Shown here in pieces: positions 1-11,800 of a stretch of DNA of 64,000 nt. The notes beneath the pieces are model-generated. The model was not told the DNA's origin. It worked only from the letters and a program-made list of their open reading frames with translations, and ran no database searches. Within the stretch, counting starts at the first letter, position 1, and every line of letters starts with the position of its first letter. The stretch lies in assembly GCA_026413225.1 (NCBI GenBank), contig CM048553.1, positions 146,375,690 through 146,439,689 on the forward strand, in the 5' to 3' direction. A program made the translations under genes and the position numbers. This DNA is from Otis tarda (taxonomy: Eukaryota > Chordata > Aves > Otidiformes > Otididae).

Positions 1-545
1 TATATTTTGTCCATGATTTTGTCAATAATATGGATTGTTGGTGAAGATACCAAAATAGGTATAATAAAAATGAACTTATTAAAAATCCTAATAGTCTCTG
101 AGAGTGTCTAGAGTAATAAAATATAACAAATATATATATAAATGTGTTTTCATTTTTTGTAAAACAACATTTACATTTTAGCTTTTCAGAACTCAGCCAT
201 ATCACCTTAAATTTGAAGTCACAGAAGCTTTCATCTCAGATGGAGATGTCTAAGGATACTGGAAATACATGAAAGACATATTTCCTAATTTGTGTAATCT
301 TTACTGTAGGTTTATATAACATAGCAATGATTGTCATACAAATGCCAGAGAGTAAAAGTAAATAGAGAGCTTTAGTAAACAAGAAGACTACTGTCTGTGT
401 TTGCCTCCTTTCTCTGTTTTGGTTTTATTTGCCTTGTGTTTTACTGTGCATTACATATTGCAATTCTTAGTAGTTACCAGTAATTTTGACAAATCATTCA
501 TTACCATAAATATAAAATTGTTTTGGCTGTCAATGAGCTTTATAC
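1..545. other. AT-rich unique DNA, no gene seen
   Basis: No open frame with recognisable protein similarity and no repeat family were recognised. The stretch is AT-rich with short TA runs near 130-140 and ends at the first base of an LTR. Confidence 0.6.
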
Positions 546-1015
546 TGTCATAGTTTAGCCCCACTCAGCAGCTAAAATACCACATAGTTGCTCAGTCACT
601 CCCCAGTCCATATCCCCACCTTAGTGGGATGGGGAGGAGAATCAGGAAAGAAAAGAAGGCAAAACTCATGGGTTAAGATAAAAACAGTTTGAGAGGACAA
701 CAGAGGAAAAGAAAACAGAGATGGAAAATAAAAACAATAACAGAATATACTTAAGCATGCAATTTACAGTACAACAGCTCACAGTGGATCCTGATGCCCA
801 GATCCCTCCTAAGTAGCAAAAGCTGCCCTTAACACAGTCCCCACATGATGTCACACAATGTGGAATAGCCCTTTGGCTAATTTAAGTAAACTTATCCCAG
901 CTGTTGGCTAATTAGTAAACTATTCCAGCTATGTCCCCAGCCACATGTGCCACCAGCTCCAGTTCTTCTTCCAGCTCAAGTGAAAATCAACTCTATCCTA
1001 GCCAGAAGTATGATT
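546..1015 (-). mobile_element. Solo LTR, endogenous retrovirus (type C)
   Basis: On the plus strand it begins TGTCATAGTTTAGCCCC and continues with a body that matches the LTR at 61227-61661: the CAGCAGCTAAA box, the purine-rich GGGGAGGAGAATCAGGA box, AACTCATGGGTT and, near the right end, AACTCTATCCTAGC. The element is therefore read on the minus strand. The right end is decayed: the expected TGACA terminus is replaced by TGATT near 1011-1015, so that boundary is approximate. No target-site duplication could be matched. A short minus-strand frame inside (666-854) is not recognisable as protein. No retroviral internal sequence flanks it. Confidence 0.75.
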
Positions 1016-1915
1016 CTGCTCATCAACGAAAACAATGAGTTATCCGGAACTTTGATGAGTATTTGCAATAACTATGAGAATTATCAGGCTAATTTGTAAT
1101 TTTACCTAAAGAATTTTTATGCAACTTATTTATTTGGGGTAATTTCTTCAGGCATACTTCTTGACTTGGAAAAAGACTATGAGCATAGAATAACTCTTTG
1201 TACAAAGTTCAGAATAACTTATTTTGAGTTATAAGACATTAATTTTGTTGGGAAATCTGTTGGCCTGGAGAACAGTGCTTTGTATAATATCTAACTTTTG
1301 AAATGTGTACTCAGATACATTTTCTGTAAATATTCCAAATGTGCTTCAAATTTGATCTTTTTGAGACTACTACTGAGATGCATTTTCCATGTTTGTTCAA
1401 TCTCCCAGCTCTCCACCAAGATTGCCAGTAATAGTTTGATTTATTGTGTGCTCTGGTTTTCAAATTGAGTGTTTGCTTCTCAGGAAATTGTCAGTTGATA
1501 GAGGAGATGTTAAATATCAGAACAGTTATTTTTCATCATTATGAAGATAAGGAGAATGGTTATGAACAGAAGGGTCTTTTATTCCTTCTATACTGGAAAT
1601 AACTCTACAGATTTCAGGGGATTTGCAACAATATTAAACTAGATGAGTCTCATGTTTGTTATAAAATGTAAAAGGGTTACATGAGTCCCTTCACTCTGTT
1701 GTATTATTCATCTTGAGAAATCTGCTACTTGTAAAGAAAAAGGAGTAGTGGGGATTTCCCATTTCACCGCTGATCTCAACTCTCAGATTTTGTAAGCATA
1801 CTTTCTCTTCCTTTTTGTCATGCTTATCCTATTTCTTTTTGCTATCATATGTTCCTGGACAAAATATTAAAAAAAAAATCTACCAATCTCTCCTTAATAT
1901 TTTAAATGCACACTC
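1016..1915. other. Unique AT-rich DNA between two LTRs
   Basis: No gene, no primer-binding site and no retroviral coding sequence lie between the LTRs at 546 and 1916. These LTRs are in opposite orientation and belong to different types, so they are not the two ends of one provirus. Confidence 0.6.
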
Positions 1916-2538
1916 TGTCCTGATTTTGACTGGGCTGAAGATAATTTTCTTCTCAGTAGCTACCGTGTTTTGGATTTAGTATGGGATTTGATATGTGAAG
2001 AATGTTGATAATACACTGATGTTATTAGTTGTTGCTAAAGAGACCAAGGACACTTTCCAGCTTCCCATGTCTCACTAACGTGCAGGTGCAGGAAGCTGGG
2101 AGGGGTATAGCCAGTATAGTTGACCCAAACTGGCCAAAGAGAGTATTCCATGCCATAAATATCATACTCAGTACCTATGCAGGGGTTGGCCAGTGAGCTG
2201 TCTTGCCTTTTCTCTCACTGTTTGAAATTTTCATGGGATCGTTTTGCAATTTTTCATTCTGTGATTGCTGCTCAGGACGGGCTGTATCGGTCATCGGGTA
2301 GTGAGAAATTGTGCATAAATCATTTTCTATATTTTATGATTCCTATTATTATTATTCCTATCATTGTTGTTATTTTTTTAAATATATATATATATATCTT
2401 TTCTATCCTAATAAACTGTCTTTGTCTCAACCCATAAGTTTTCTTTTCATCCCAATTCTCTTCCCCATGCCATGGGGAGGGGGAGGCTGAGCAAGCAACT
2501 ACGTGGTAACTGAGTGCTGACTGGGATTAAACATGACA
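1916..2538 (+). mobile_element. Solo LTR, endogenous retrovirus (type B2)
   Basis: It starts TGTCCTGATTTTGACTGGG and ends GATTAAACATGACA, which is TG...CA bounded. The opening GATAATTTTCTTC box is shared with the LTR at 8048. The middle segment around 2262-2300 (GCTGCTCAGGACGGGCTGTA) is shared with the reverse complement of the LTR at 55272-55897, which places these two copies in one subtype. A polyadenylation signal AATAAA is at 2410-2415, just before the conserved GTCTCAACCCATAAG box. A TA microsatellite at about 2382-2397 has expanded inside it. No matching target-site duplication was found. The 86-codon frame at 2177-2437 lies wholly inside the LTR. Confidence 0.8.
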
Positions 2539-3794
2539 ATATCCTACATACTTACAAAATCATTAGCTTAAAAATATAATTCAAAGTTTAGGGTCCAAAC
2601 TTAAGATCTGGCAAAGTTACAAGAAATAATATCTTCTGGAAATGTCTACGTTCTTAGGCAATACAACAAATGGGATTTATACATAAGCAAAGAGAGTTTT
2701 CTACAGTACAACTGGTAGTCTTTACCAATGCTAAAAAGAAAGCAGATCAGTATCTCCACTGTTTATTTCACTGTTGCAGAATTTTGGAGATGCTACATGT
2801 AAGAAAATCTTGGGGATTGATGAGAAGTGAGCAGAATGAGATACAGAGCTGAAAAAATCTCACAGGCTAACCTTGTAAAAGTACTGTGTTCTTCAGGGGT
2901 GGTGTAACTGGCCCAATACCGTTAACTGGCCAGGTGGCAAGATACTACTTTGTTAGGATGACGCTGAGCAAAACTATTATGGTATTCCTGAGAACTGTCT
3001 GCTGCTGTTAATTTGCCTTCAGTTAGTCCTTCTCAGTAACAATTACAGGTAAAATAACGGAGTTGGGCTGAGCTGTGAGAAGCAGGAGAGGTAGGGAAAA
3101 AAAAAGAAGAATAAACTGCTGCTGAGTCACGCTGGTGAAGATACAGCTACAGATAGCAGGTGGGGAGGAGCTCATCTCTTTTGGTGACACTGTCATCTTC
3201 TAGCAAAAGAAGGATTATTTGGCCAAAATAAGGGAAGATCAGACCTTTATACTGTTTCTCTTGAACTTTGGATCTAACCAGCGAGTTCACCTGTGAATTG
3301 CTCTTCTGCACATTGCAAGAGGCAAAAAGTCTACAGTCACTTCTAGAAAAAAAAAAACCAACCTTATTTCTCTCTATTAGCTATGAAGATGAGTTTATTA
3401 ACATGAGAAGTTTAACTGAGGTTATCAGCACATTAAGATTAATCAGATTTTCTTTTTGAAGATCTACATAAGTATAATGTTTTTGGTTTAAAACTGAGTG
3501 GGATGATGAACCTGGAGTAACTGGCATTTTTAAGTTTCGTTCTTTGTATTTCAGAGTAATCAAATGATATGTTTTTAAATATGTTATAGAATCCCTAAGT
3601 TCAATTTGACAGAGCTAACATTTTTACACAGAAATATGTTAAAAACTGTATATACACCAATGTAAATTAAATATTTGTGGATGCCAGCAAATGTATTGGT
3701 TTGTCTTTCTTAATCAACATCTTGGCTTCTTTATATATGCAGCCTAATGACATCTGGCTTCTTTATACAAGGGAAATATATATAAGATACCTAA
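2539..3794. other. Unique DNA, no gene seen
   Basis: It contains only short open frames (2670-2852, 3268-3459) with no recognisable domain. No repeat family was identified. Confidence 0.55.
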
Positions 3795-4310
3795 ATGTCA
3801 GGGTACCAGGTGAGCTGATGGCTCACTGGGCACCAGGCATCAGTAGCTGCAGAGGCTTCCCTGTGATGGTAGCGCAGAGCCTGGAAGCCAGGGTCTATCC
3901 CACTGACTTAGACAGAAGCAGGCAGCCAAGGGGTACCAGAGCAGTTCCAGCCCCAGACATTGGCCATCTCCCTGGGGACCGAGACATGCTGAGACCAGGC
4001 TGGGATGAAGGTCTACAAGTGGACCCAGGTTGGTGGGCCTGTGGTCAGGCAGGTGGGAAGCTGGAGACCAGCCCTGCTGTGGAGTCACTGTAGCAGGGGC
4101 TGACAGCACTGGCGTGGGGCTGAAATGGTGTTCTGGGCTGTGGGCAGAATGCAAGTAGACCCCAAGTTCCTGAAAAGGGGTCCTGGGCAGGGTGAGAGGT
4201 GTCCCTGAGGGGACTGGGCAGAGACAGGCAGGCCCATTGGTGCCTTTCAGGCTCTCACATGGAGGTCACCAGAGTTCTGAAGCTCCTGCTGATTCTGGCT
4301 CTATTCTTCA
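3795..4310. repeat. GC-rich, CpG-poor tract of unknown origin
   Basis: About 500 bases are conspicuously rich in G and C, with runs such as GGGCAGGGTGAGAGG and CCTGGGGACCGAGAC, inside otherwise AT-rich DNA. Very few CpG dinucleotides remain, which fits an old methylated repeat rather than an active CpG island. The plus-strand frame at 3677-4093 (138 codons) crosses its left edge from AT-rich sequence and has no recognisable domain, so I do not call it a gene. It could be part of an endogenous retrovirus or an unlisted interspersed repeat. Edges are set by composition only. Confidence 0.35.
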
Positions 4311-4456
4311 TATTTGAAATGAGGAATACTGAAAAAAAAGTTCTTTCCTGCTTCTACTGTATCAAAGTTCTTCTCTATATGAATGTAGAGACTCTTTTTC
4401 AATAAAAAATAATATTTTAGCATTTTTAATACAGAGACATGATTCCAAAAATAAAA

Positions 4457-4484
4457 TATATTTTATACATATATATATATACAT
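4457..4484. repeat. TA/CATATA microsatellite
   Basis: A short alternating run (ACATATATATATATACATA) lies just upstream of the CR1 3' fragment. Confidence 0.7.
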
Positions 4485-4504
4485 AAACATTATTGTCTGT
4501 GAAT

Positions 4505-4947
4505 GGGCCACGAAGATGAACAGAGGGCTGGAGCACCTCTGCTATGAGGACAGGCTGAGAGAGTTGGGGCTGTTCAGCCTGGAGAAGAGGAGGCTCCGGG
4601 GAGACCTTATAGTGGCTTTCCAATACGAAAAGGGTTCCTACAGGAAAGATGGGGAGAAACTCTTCAGCAGGGTTTGTTGTGACAGGACGATGGGTAATGG
4701 TTTTAAAATAGAGGGAGGTAGATTCAGATTAGACATTAGGAAAAAACATTTTACAATGAGGGTGGTGGAACACTGGCATGGGTTGCCCAGAGAGGTGGTG
4801 GAAGCCCCATCCCTGGAAACATTCAAGGCCAGGTTGGATGAGGCTGTGAGCAACCTGATCTAGTCAGGGATGTCCCTGCCCCTTGCAGGAAGGTTGGACT
4901 AAATGACCTTTGAAGGTCCCTTCCAACTTTTACCATTCCATAATTTT
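4505..4947 (+). mobile_element. CR1 LINE, 3'-terminal fragment
   Basis: This is a 5'-truncated CR1 non-LTR retrotransposon. It contains the end of ORF2 and the 3' UTR. The frame at 4516-4863 encodes the conserved C-terminal segment of the reverse transcriptase protein, including [19 protein letters not shown] and the final DEAVSNLI before the stop. The UTR motif GGTTGGACTAAATGACCTTT follows, then the CCTTCCAAC box. The 8-bp tail repeats are nearly gone (ATTCCATAATTTTA). The catalytic part of the reverse transcriptase is absent, so it cannot be active. Confidence 0.93.
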
Positions 4948-6579
4948 ATTACTGAATATATAATTTTGTGCCTAAGCATCAAAAAAATCAAGGGAAAAAG
5001 ATGCCATGGAAGATATTTCCATATATACATATATATTATTTGTTTCTGTCTTGTGAATATCTGAAGGAAATGTAGAAAACAGGAAAATACTTACAATATT
5101 TCAGTATTTACTGCATAAGATCAGGTTTTTTACCCCAAACTTTGAAATTGTATTTAATGGCAAAATAGTAGATTAAAGTCTTTCTTTGAGCAAAGAGAGA
5201 GGAAAACAGAGCCTAGCTGTCTAATCAGAAACTTTAGAATTGAAGAGGCAATGTATTTTAGAGAGTTATCTTTGCTGAGACAGTGGAAAGCCTCAGCCAA
5301 CAGACATTAACTTTTAACATTGAACTTCCCTGGAGTGAGCTTCAAAAGAAGGATGTAGACAGTGTTTAAGAAGAAAAGCAGGAGAAAAGGCAGACAGACA
5401 TTGGAAAAAATGGAGGCTTCCAAACCCTCCATGAATTTTAAAATATGATTTGGGTTTTTTGATTCTGAGAACTTTCAATCTGTAATCCAAATGATGGTTA
5501 GTGATCGGTTGGTTTAAGGGAAAAATCCTATTTCTTAGTAAACATCACTGATGGTTTTCCCAGGGTTATTCACAGCCAATTTAAGTCCCTGTAGGGTACA
5601 GACAATAAACAGAGATATTGTGCCTCACAGTCCTACATTTAGGGTCAAAGAAGTTAAGGAAGCTCAGCACTGTGTAAACTCTAATAGTTGTCTTTGAGAA
5701 TGATTGAAGAAAATTTCTAAAAAATCAGAATTCTGAACAAAATTCAGTTGCATGCTCTATAATATATAGAAATGCTTTATTGAAATAAGAGAATATGCCT
5801 TGGAAAATAGAGTGAGAAAAGCTTTAAGTCCTGCTCTCACAGACAGAGTGTTCATGAGAAATAAGTACCTTTCTTTAGACCTGTCTGATATTTTCCACCA
5901 CCTTGGGAAATATAGAAGTAGGTATGATAGTCAAATAATCTTCCTACGTTCCTGTTCCATGCAGACAGATCACGCTTTTGAGCTGTAGAAGCAACTACAA
6001 AGAGACTATTCTATTTACTTGAAACTATTTTTACACTTGAAGCACTCTCCCAAACTCTTCCAAAAAAAACTCAGTATGAGTAGGGAGAGTAGGGTCTTGA
6101 TTCCAGAGTTTCTGTATTCCAAACCATACCTTCAGACACCAAATCATGGATGACTATTCATTCAAGAAAATTATTCTTAAGAATAAGTGCTAATATGCAC
6201 TTGTTCTTCTCAGATATTTTTCAGTAATCATGTCCTGACCACTTCTATAGAAAAGGTAATAAATGTGTAAATTAAACAGTTTCAGCACTCTTAGTTACTG
6301 TCTTATTTTTATTTCAGCTTTACCTTTGCAAGTTTTATTCTAAAACCAAGGAGAGCCTTATGTTGCTCCATCACACAATAACATTTCAGGCTAATTTAGA
6401 TGCTATCAGCCTGCCAGTTGCTACCCCTTCCCTGGTTTTATCTGCACAGGGAAGTTAGTCTGCTTCATGGAAAGGAATTTACTAACTATAGTATTAATGT
6501 GATGCTGCAGTTACTGGAACTCAGATGAAATGCACACATTTTTCCCACTGTTTACACTGGAGTCTGTGGAGAAGTGTTG
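4948..6579. other. Unique AT-rich DNA, no gene seen
   Basis: There are scattered short frames (5800-5988 is the longest listed, 62 codons) without recognisable similarity. No repeat family was identified. Confidence 0.55.
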
Positions 6580-7680
6580 AGTCGTAGTTTAGCCCCGACT
6601 CGGGACTAAGCTCTACACAGTCGCTCACTCACTCTCCCCACCTCTCAAGGGAATGAGGGAGAGATAATATAATAAAAGGCTCAAGTTTTGAGACAAGGAC
6701 AGGGAGAGAACATTCAAGCCACCCTTATGGGCAAAACAGACTCAACTTGGGGAAACTAATTCAATTTATTAATAATAAAATTGAAGTAGGATAATGAAAG
6801 AGAAAAACAAACCCAGATCTTAGAAACACTTTCCCCCTACCTCTCCCCTTGATGGACTATCTCCACCTCCTCCCCCTGGAGTGGCACAGGGGGAGTAAGG
6901 CATGAGGGATGCAATTAATTTATCACATGTTGTTTCTGCTGCTTCTTCCTCCCCAGGAGAAGAACTCAGATTCCTCCCTTGCTCCAGCACAAGGTCCCTC
7001 CCACAGGCTACAGTCCTTCATGAACTGCTCTAGCATGGGTCCTTTTCCATGGAGTGCAGTCCCGCAGGAACAGGATGCCCTAGAACGAGCCTTCCATGGG
7101 CCACATCCTCCTTCGGGCATTCACCTGCTCTGGCATAGGGTCTTCCACGGGCTGTAGGTGGATCTCTGCTCCTCTGTTGACTTCATGAGCTGCAGGGGGA
7201 CAGCCTGCTTCACCATGGGCTGCACCATGGGCTGCAGGGGAATCTTACCAGGAGCAATTTTACTCCTTCTCCTCCTTCTTCACTGACCAAGGCATTCACA
7301 ACCATTCATCTCACAAGCAATTCCTGACAATCAGACTCAGCTAGATGCCTCTCATGTTCTCTCACATATCCTCTCTTCTTTCGTCTTCCCTTAGCCAGGC
7401 CAAGTTGGGCTCTGACAGCTGCCCGGTGAGAGGTCAGATGGTGAAGCCCTCTAAGCCTGCAAGGCTTGTGTCTCCCCCTCTCTGCCTGCACTTCTGTTTT
7501 TACTTTTAGCTTCTTAAATACAGAATTAGAACAGAAGTGTTTTCACTGTTACTGATTGGCTCAGCCCCTGCCAGTTGCGGGCTGCCCTGCAGCCGGACGC
7601 CTCCACCTGACAAAGAGAAACCTTCTAGCAGTTTCTTGCAGAAGCTGCCACTGTACCCTCCCACTATACAAACCTAACAC
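6580..7680 (-). mobile_element. Solo LTR, long type A
   Basis: This is a diverged copy of the 1.14 kb LTR found at 25118 and 33566, inverted. The plus strand opens with TCGTAGTTTAGCCCCGACTCG and closes near CTATACAAACCTAACAC, where the better copies read CTCACTAACAAAACCACGACA after reverse complementing. Shared boxes include GGTGGATCTCTGCTCCTC, GCTGCAGGGGGACAGCCTGC and CTTCTAGCAGTTTC. On the minus strand a TATA-like TATTTAAG lies at 7513-7520 and an AATAAA at 6765-6770, in the order expected for U3 then poly(A) signal. Both terminal dinucleotides have decayed and no target-site duplication is visible. Confidence 0.82.
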
Positions 7681-8047
7681 ATGCTGGTGTAAACATCATG
7701 GGCATGTACAAAGACTTATCGAGGATATGAATCTGAAACATTAGATATCTGCCCCTTCCTCTATTCCTTAGGATTAAAAGTGCCTTCAGCAAACCACATT
7801 CTTCTTGCTGGAATGAAATATATTGTCAGCTATCAAATAATGTAAATAGTGTGACCTGAAGACCTGGGAGACTAACAAGTCTGCAGGACACAAAAAGAAA
7901 AAAAAAAAAGAAGTAGTGTTAAAAAACTAAAATTTCATGTTCATTGATTTCTTTCTGTGTAATATGTTAATGCTTGCACTGACTTGTTCCAGGAAACTTA
8001 TTTCTTATTCCTACAGATAATTCCTGTGTCTTAAAACATTTAAATAT
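7681..8047. other. Unique DNA between LTRs
   Basis: The stretch of 367 bases between a minus-strand type A LTR and a plus-strand type B LTR holds nothing recognisable beyond an A-rich run near 7893-7910. Confidence 0.6.
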
Positions 8048-8635
8048 TGTGCTGGTTTTGGTTGTGATAGAGTTAATTTTCTTCACAGTAGCTAGTATGG
8101 GGCTAAGTTTTGCATTTGTGCTGAAAACAGTGTTGATAATACAGGCTTGTTTTTGTTATTGCTGAGCAGTGCTTACAAAGAGTCAAGGTCTTTTCTGCTT
8201 CTCACCTGACAAACAAGTAGGCTGGGGGTGCACAAGAAACTGGAAGGGGACACAGTTGGGACAGCTGACCACAGCTGACTGAAGGGATGTTCCATACCAT
8301 ATGACATCATGCTCAGCAAATAAAGCTGGGGAAGAAGAAAGAAGGAGGTGACACTCACAGTTATGGCATTTGTCTTCCCAAGTAACCATTTTGTGTGATG
8401 GAGCCCTGCTTTTCCCGGAAATGGCTGAACATCTGCCTGCTGATGGAAAGCAGTGAATGAATTCCTTATTTTGCTTTGCTTGTGTGAGTGGCTTTTACTT
8501 TACCTGTTAAACTGTCTGTCTCAACTCATGAGTTTTCTTACATTTACTCTTCTGAGTCTCTCCTCCATCTCACTGAGGGGGAGTGAGCGAGCAGCTATGT
8601 GGTACTTAGTCGCCAGCTGAGGTTAAATCATGACA
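8048..8635 (+). mobile_element. Solo LTR, type B1
   Basis: It begins TGTGCTGGTTTTGGTTGTG and ends GGTTAAATCATGACA. The 4-bp direct repeat ATAT flanks it on both sides (8044-8047 and 8636-8639). That repeat would suit a short target-site duplication but is low complexity. The body contains the GAGTTAATTTTCTTC box, a CAAATAAAGCTGGGG motif at 8318-8331 that could act as a TATA or poly(A) element, and CTGTCTCAACTCATGAG near the end. The inverted copy at 16616-17175 aligns along its length. No internal retroviral sequence adjoins it. The short antisense frames here are not genes. Confidence 0.85.
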
Positions 8636-10480
8636 ATATTTCTTTTTTTTTTTTTTTTTTGCTAAAATAGGTAATTACTTACCAGGTTTTGGCAAGTAGT
8701 AAAGATTTATTCAATAATTTTATCAGAAGTTTCCTTCTTTCCTTCCTCGCTTTCTCCCCCACCTCTGTCTCTCTTGAAGAAACAATACTACTCCCTTCCT
8801 AACAGAAAAAAAAAAAGGTTTATCAAGAACAATCATAAAAAGCATCAATGAAGCTGTAATTTAGAGAATTAATTTTCTATTCTGAAACATTCTCGCAGGA
8901 CTGCTAAGATCTTTTGATATAAAGTGAGCAATTATAGATGCCCTTTGAACCTAAAAGATTTCACTTAATGATAGAGTCTTACTAATAGTGAAGTAGAAGA
9001 ACATTTTTGTTTTTCAAATGACCAGACGGTTTTTTTTTGCAGTGAGAAAAAATATCAAAGTAAGCAGAAAGATAGAAAACTGTACCTTTTTGTCATGTTC
9101 TGCTACTGCTGGACACAATCCAGCAAAGACTTTCTATCAAAACTACACCATATATCTAATTTATGCCTAAACACATTGTAAAACAGTTAAGATTTTAAAA
9201 TCAAGAAAAAGTCTGTGTAAATGTATGTATGTGTTGAAGGGCTATTAAGTATATTAGGACAATGGTGTCGTACTGTAGTGTGTGTAGTACTATGTTTGAA
9301 TAAATTTATTCATATTATAAACTTCCCTCTAAGAGATACAGAAGTTTATCATGAGCCAATGTGATTAAAATTGTCATAGCATCATCAAAATGACTCATGA
9401 TTATCTTATTACAGCTAAACCCAACTCTTAATAACTTTTGTCATCTTCTTTAATATTTTTAATTGCCTTTTCCTTTAGGCTTTCAATCAAGTAAAAAAAA
9501 AATCATTACTTGTATGCAGAACACAAAGGCAACCCATAATTGTTAGCAAAGTCATTAAAAAAAAAAAAAAGGGGCAAGTAGCTTCCTATGCTTCACATAC
9601 AGAAACAATATTTTGTAAGTCTTGATAACAGTTTTAATGAAAGGCATAAATACATCTTAAGATTTGCAAAGAAAAAAATCAGTTTCACAAGCTGCTTAGA
9701 CACAAAATACTTCAGTTTCATGTTGCAAATTAAAATCTCATAAACCAAAACCTGAGAAGGTAACTTTTACAATTCTGCTTTCAAAGAAACAGAGTGGGAA
9801 GTGCTATGAAAATACAGCTCCCATCTTATCTTTTAGGGTTTTGAATATAGAATGTGAAATAGGATACTTCTGTTATTTCAAGAGAATCTACATGTTGAAA
9901 AAGAATATTTTCCAGGCACTAAAAGCAGACTCACGTTCAAGAGATTTATTACATATGATAATAGGGTTATTATTTGGCTACATCTATTTTGCTACAAACA
10001 TCTGTCCCAGGGAGTAGTTCCTCTGTATTGCTAGTAGTTTGAGTTGTACAGAGTGGCTAATCCCTTCTGAGAAGACTACTCACTTCACACCACATGCACA
10101 TCATTAGGGGTCTCCTTTGGGCTTCCTGTATTCTTAAATTATATATATATACACATATACTTTTTTTTCTCCCAGTTCATAATATCTGAATTTAAGTAAA
10201 GGCTATCTGGATAATAACATGCGGTAGAGAACATAAAGTCTACTGGGATGGTGTTGGAGCACATTTTTTACAGGGCACAAATAACCAAACAATGCAGCCA
10301 AATCCATATTGCTAGGATTCCTTTTTGTGAATAATTCCCCAAAATCACAGGTTTTAAGTTGGAGGAAACTACTTAGTAAATCCACATTCTTTTAGCCTTG
10401 GAATATGAATGCGTACATATATTTTTGTTCTGATCTTCGAATGCTAATAATGTTAGCAAAGAAAAATGAAAATTGCAGTT
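8636..10480. other. Unique AT-rich DNA, no gene seen
   Basis: A long T run starts near 8642, directly after the LTR. A-runs occur near 8807 and 9556. No protein-like frame or repeat family was recognised. Confidence 0.55.
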
Positions 10481-10518
10481 TTAACTGCATAATCTGCAGA
10501 TCTAGATTATGCAGTTAA
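10481..10518. repeat. Perfect 15-bp inverted repeat (hairpin)
   Basis: The left arm TTAACTGCATAATCT (10481-10495) and right arm AGATTATGCAGTTAA (10504-10518) are exact reverse complements separated by the 8-base spacer GCAGATCT. Pairing does not continue outside the arms, so the stem is too short for a typical microRNA precursor. A third partial copy, TGCAGTT at 10474-10480, can also pair with the left arm. No mobile element was recognised around it. Confidence 0.8.
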
Positions 10519-11800
10519 CTACAAAAGACATCAACTTCCACTACTAATTTCCACAAATCTGAGACCATTTTCAAGCCTGTACTAATATAGAAAACACTAA
10601 TTTCAGCTTGAATTTCAAACGTATTTAAACTTCTGTTAGTAATACTTTACATCTCTCCCAGCAAAACTTTCATATTGTGTATTTCAAAATCAGATGTTTC
10701 CTTTCATATATTGATTGGTGCATACTTTCCTTGCTTAAACTCCAAAGATTTTCTGAACTGCACTTCTTTTATCTAAACACCTATTTGTATTTTATTGCAA
10801 AATAAAATATAAGAAATACTGTATATGAATGCTGTAAAGAACCATCTGAATGAGGTACCATCTCAAGTAACACAGCACAGAGTTGAAGAAATGAAACAAG
10901 TGAATAAATATGCAAAAAAGGATTATCCTCCTCTGATATTCTCTCTTTCTTTCCCATGTTATAAAATTCATAACTATGTTGATGATTAAATTCAGAAACC
11001 TTTATGCACTAAATAATAACAGATATATTATCTGAATAACAACTGACTTTTTTTTTCTCCTCAAACTGAACTTTTTTCCATTACAAAACTCAGATTTTAT
11101 TCTGGAAAAAAAACAAATAAAATTAAGTATTTTGGTAACGTAGCAAAATTTCACTAGTCCTGCTTCTGCATTGAAGCTCAGCACAAGATGGGAGTAGCTT
11201 ATTGCATATTGTAGTATATTGCTTCTATTAAAACGGCAGCTTTAATGGACACTGATCAGTAGATGAGAGCTGATTCTCACAGAAGCATGAGGTTGAATAT
11301 CACGCTATCCATTTCAAAGTGTAGCTGACTTGTAGCAGGACTTGTAAACATATTTAGTGGGTCTTGGAGCCAGGATATGGGAACTATTTCTTCTTAGAGC
11401 GGGAATCACTGTAAGCCCTAATGCAAACCAGCCAGACACTTTCTGCATACCTTAGGTTGCTAATCTCTCTATTCTCGATCACCTCATGGTCTGAGGGAAA
11501 GAAATAAACAACACAGACAAAACCTTCAGAATATAACTGGTAAGTCTGAAATATCCAGGAATAATACAGCAAAAAAATAAAAATGCTCACTGTGATACTG
11601 ATATGAAGTAAACACTAATGATGGATTTCAGTAAAGTAATAATAATATACTATGCAGCTTTAATACTCAAAGTTTGCATTTGTAAATGGAGCTCTTCTTT
11701 TCACAGTTTGAAAGACATTAGAACTATACTGGGAAATAAAAGTAAAGGTTTGAAAAAGTGATGTAAGTTTTCTGAATAGAAAGAGACGGAAGGAGCTAAA
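10519..11800. other. Unique AT-rich DNA, no gene seen
   Basis: It holds only minus-strand frames of 60-68 codons (11002-11184, 11384-11590) with no recognisable similarity. It ends at the 3' tail of a CR1. Confidence 0.55.
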
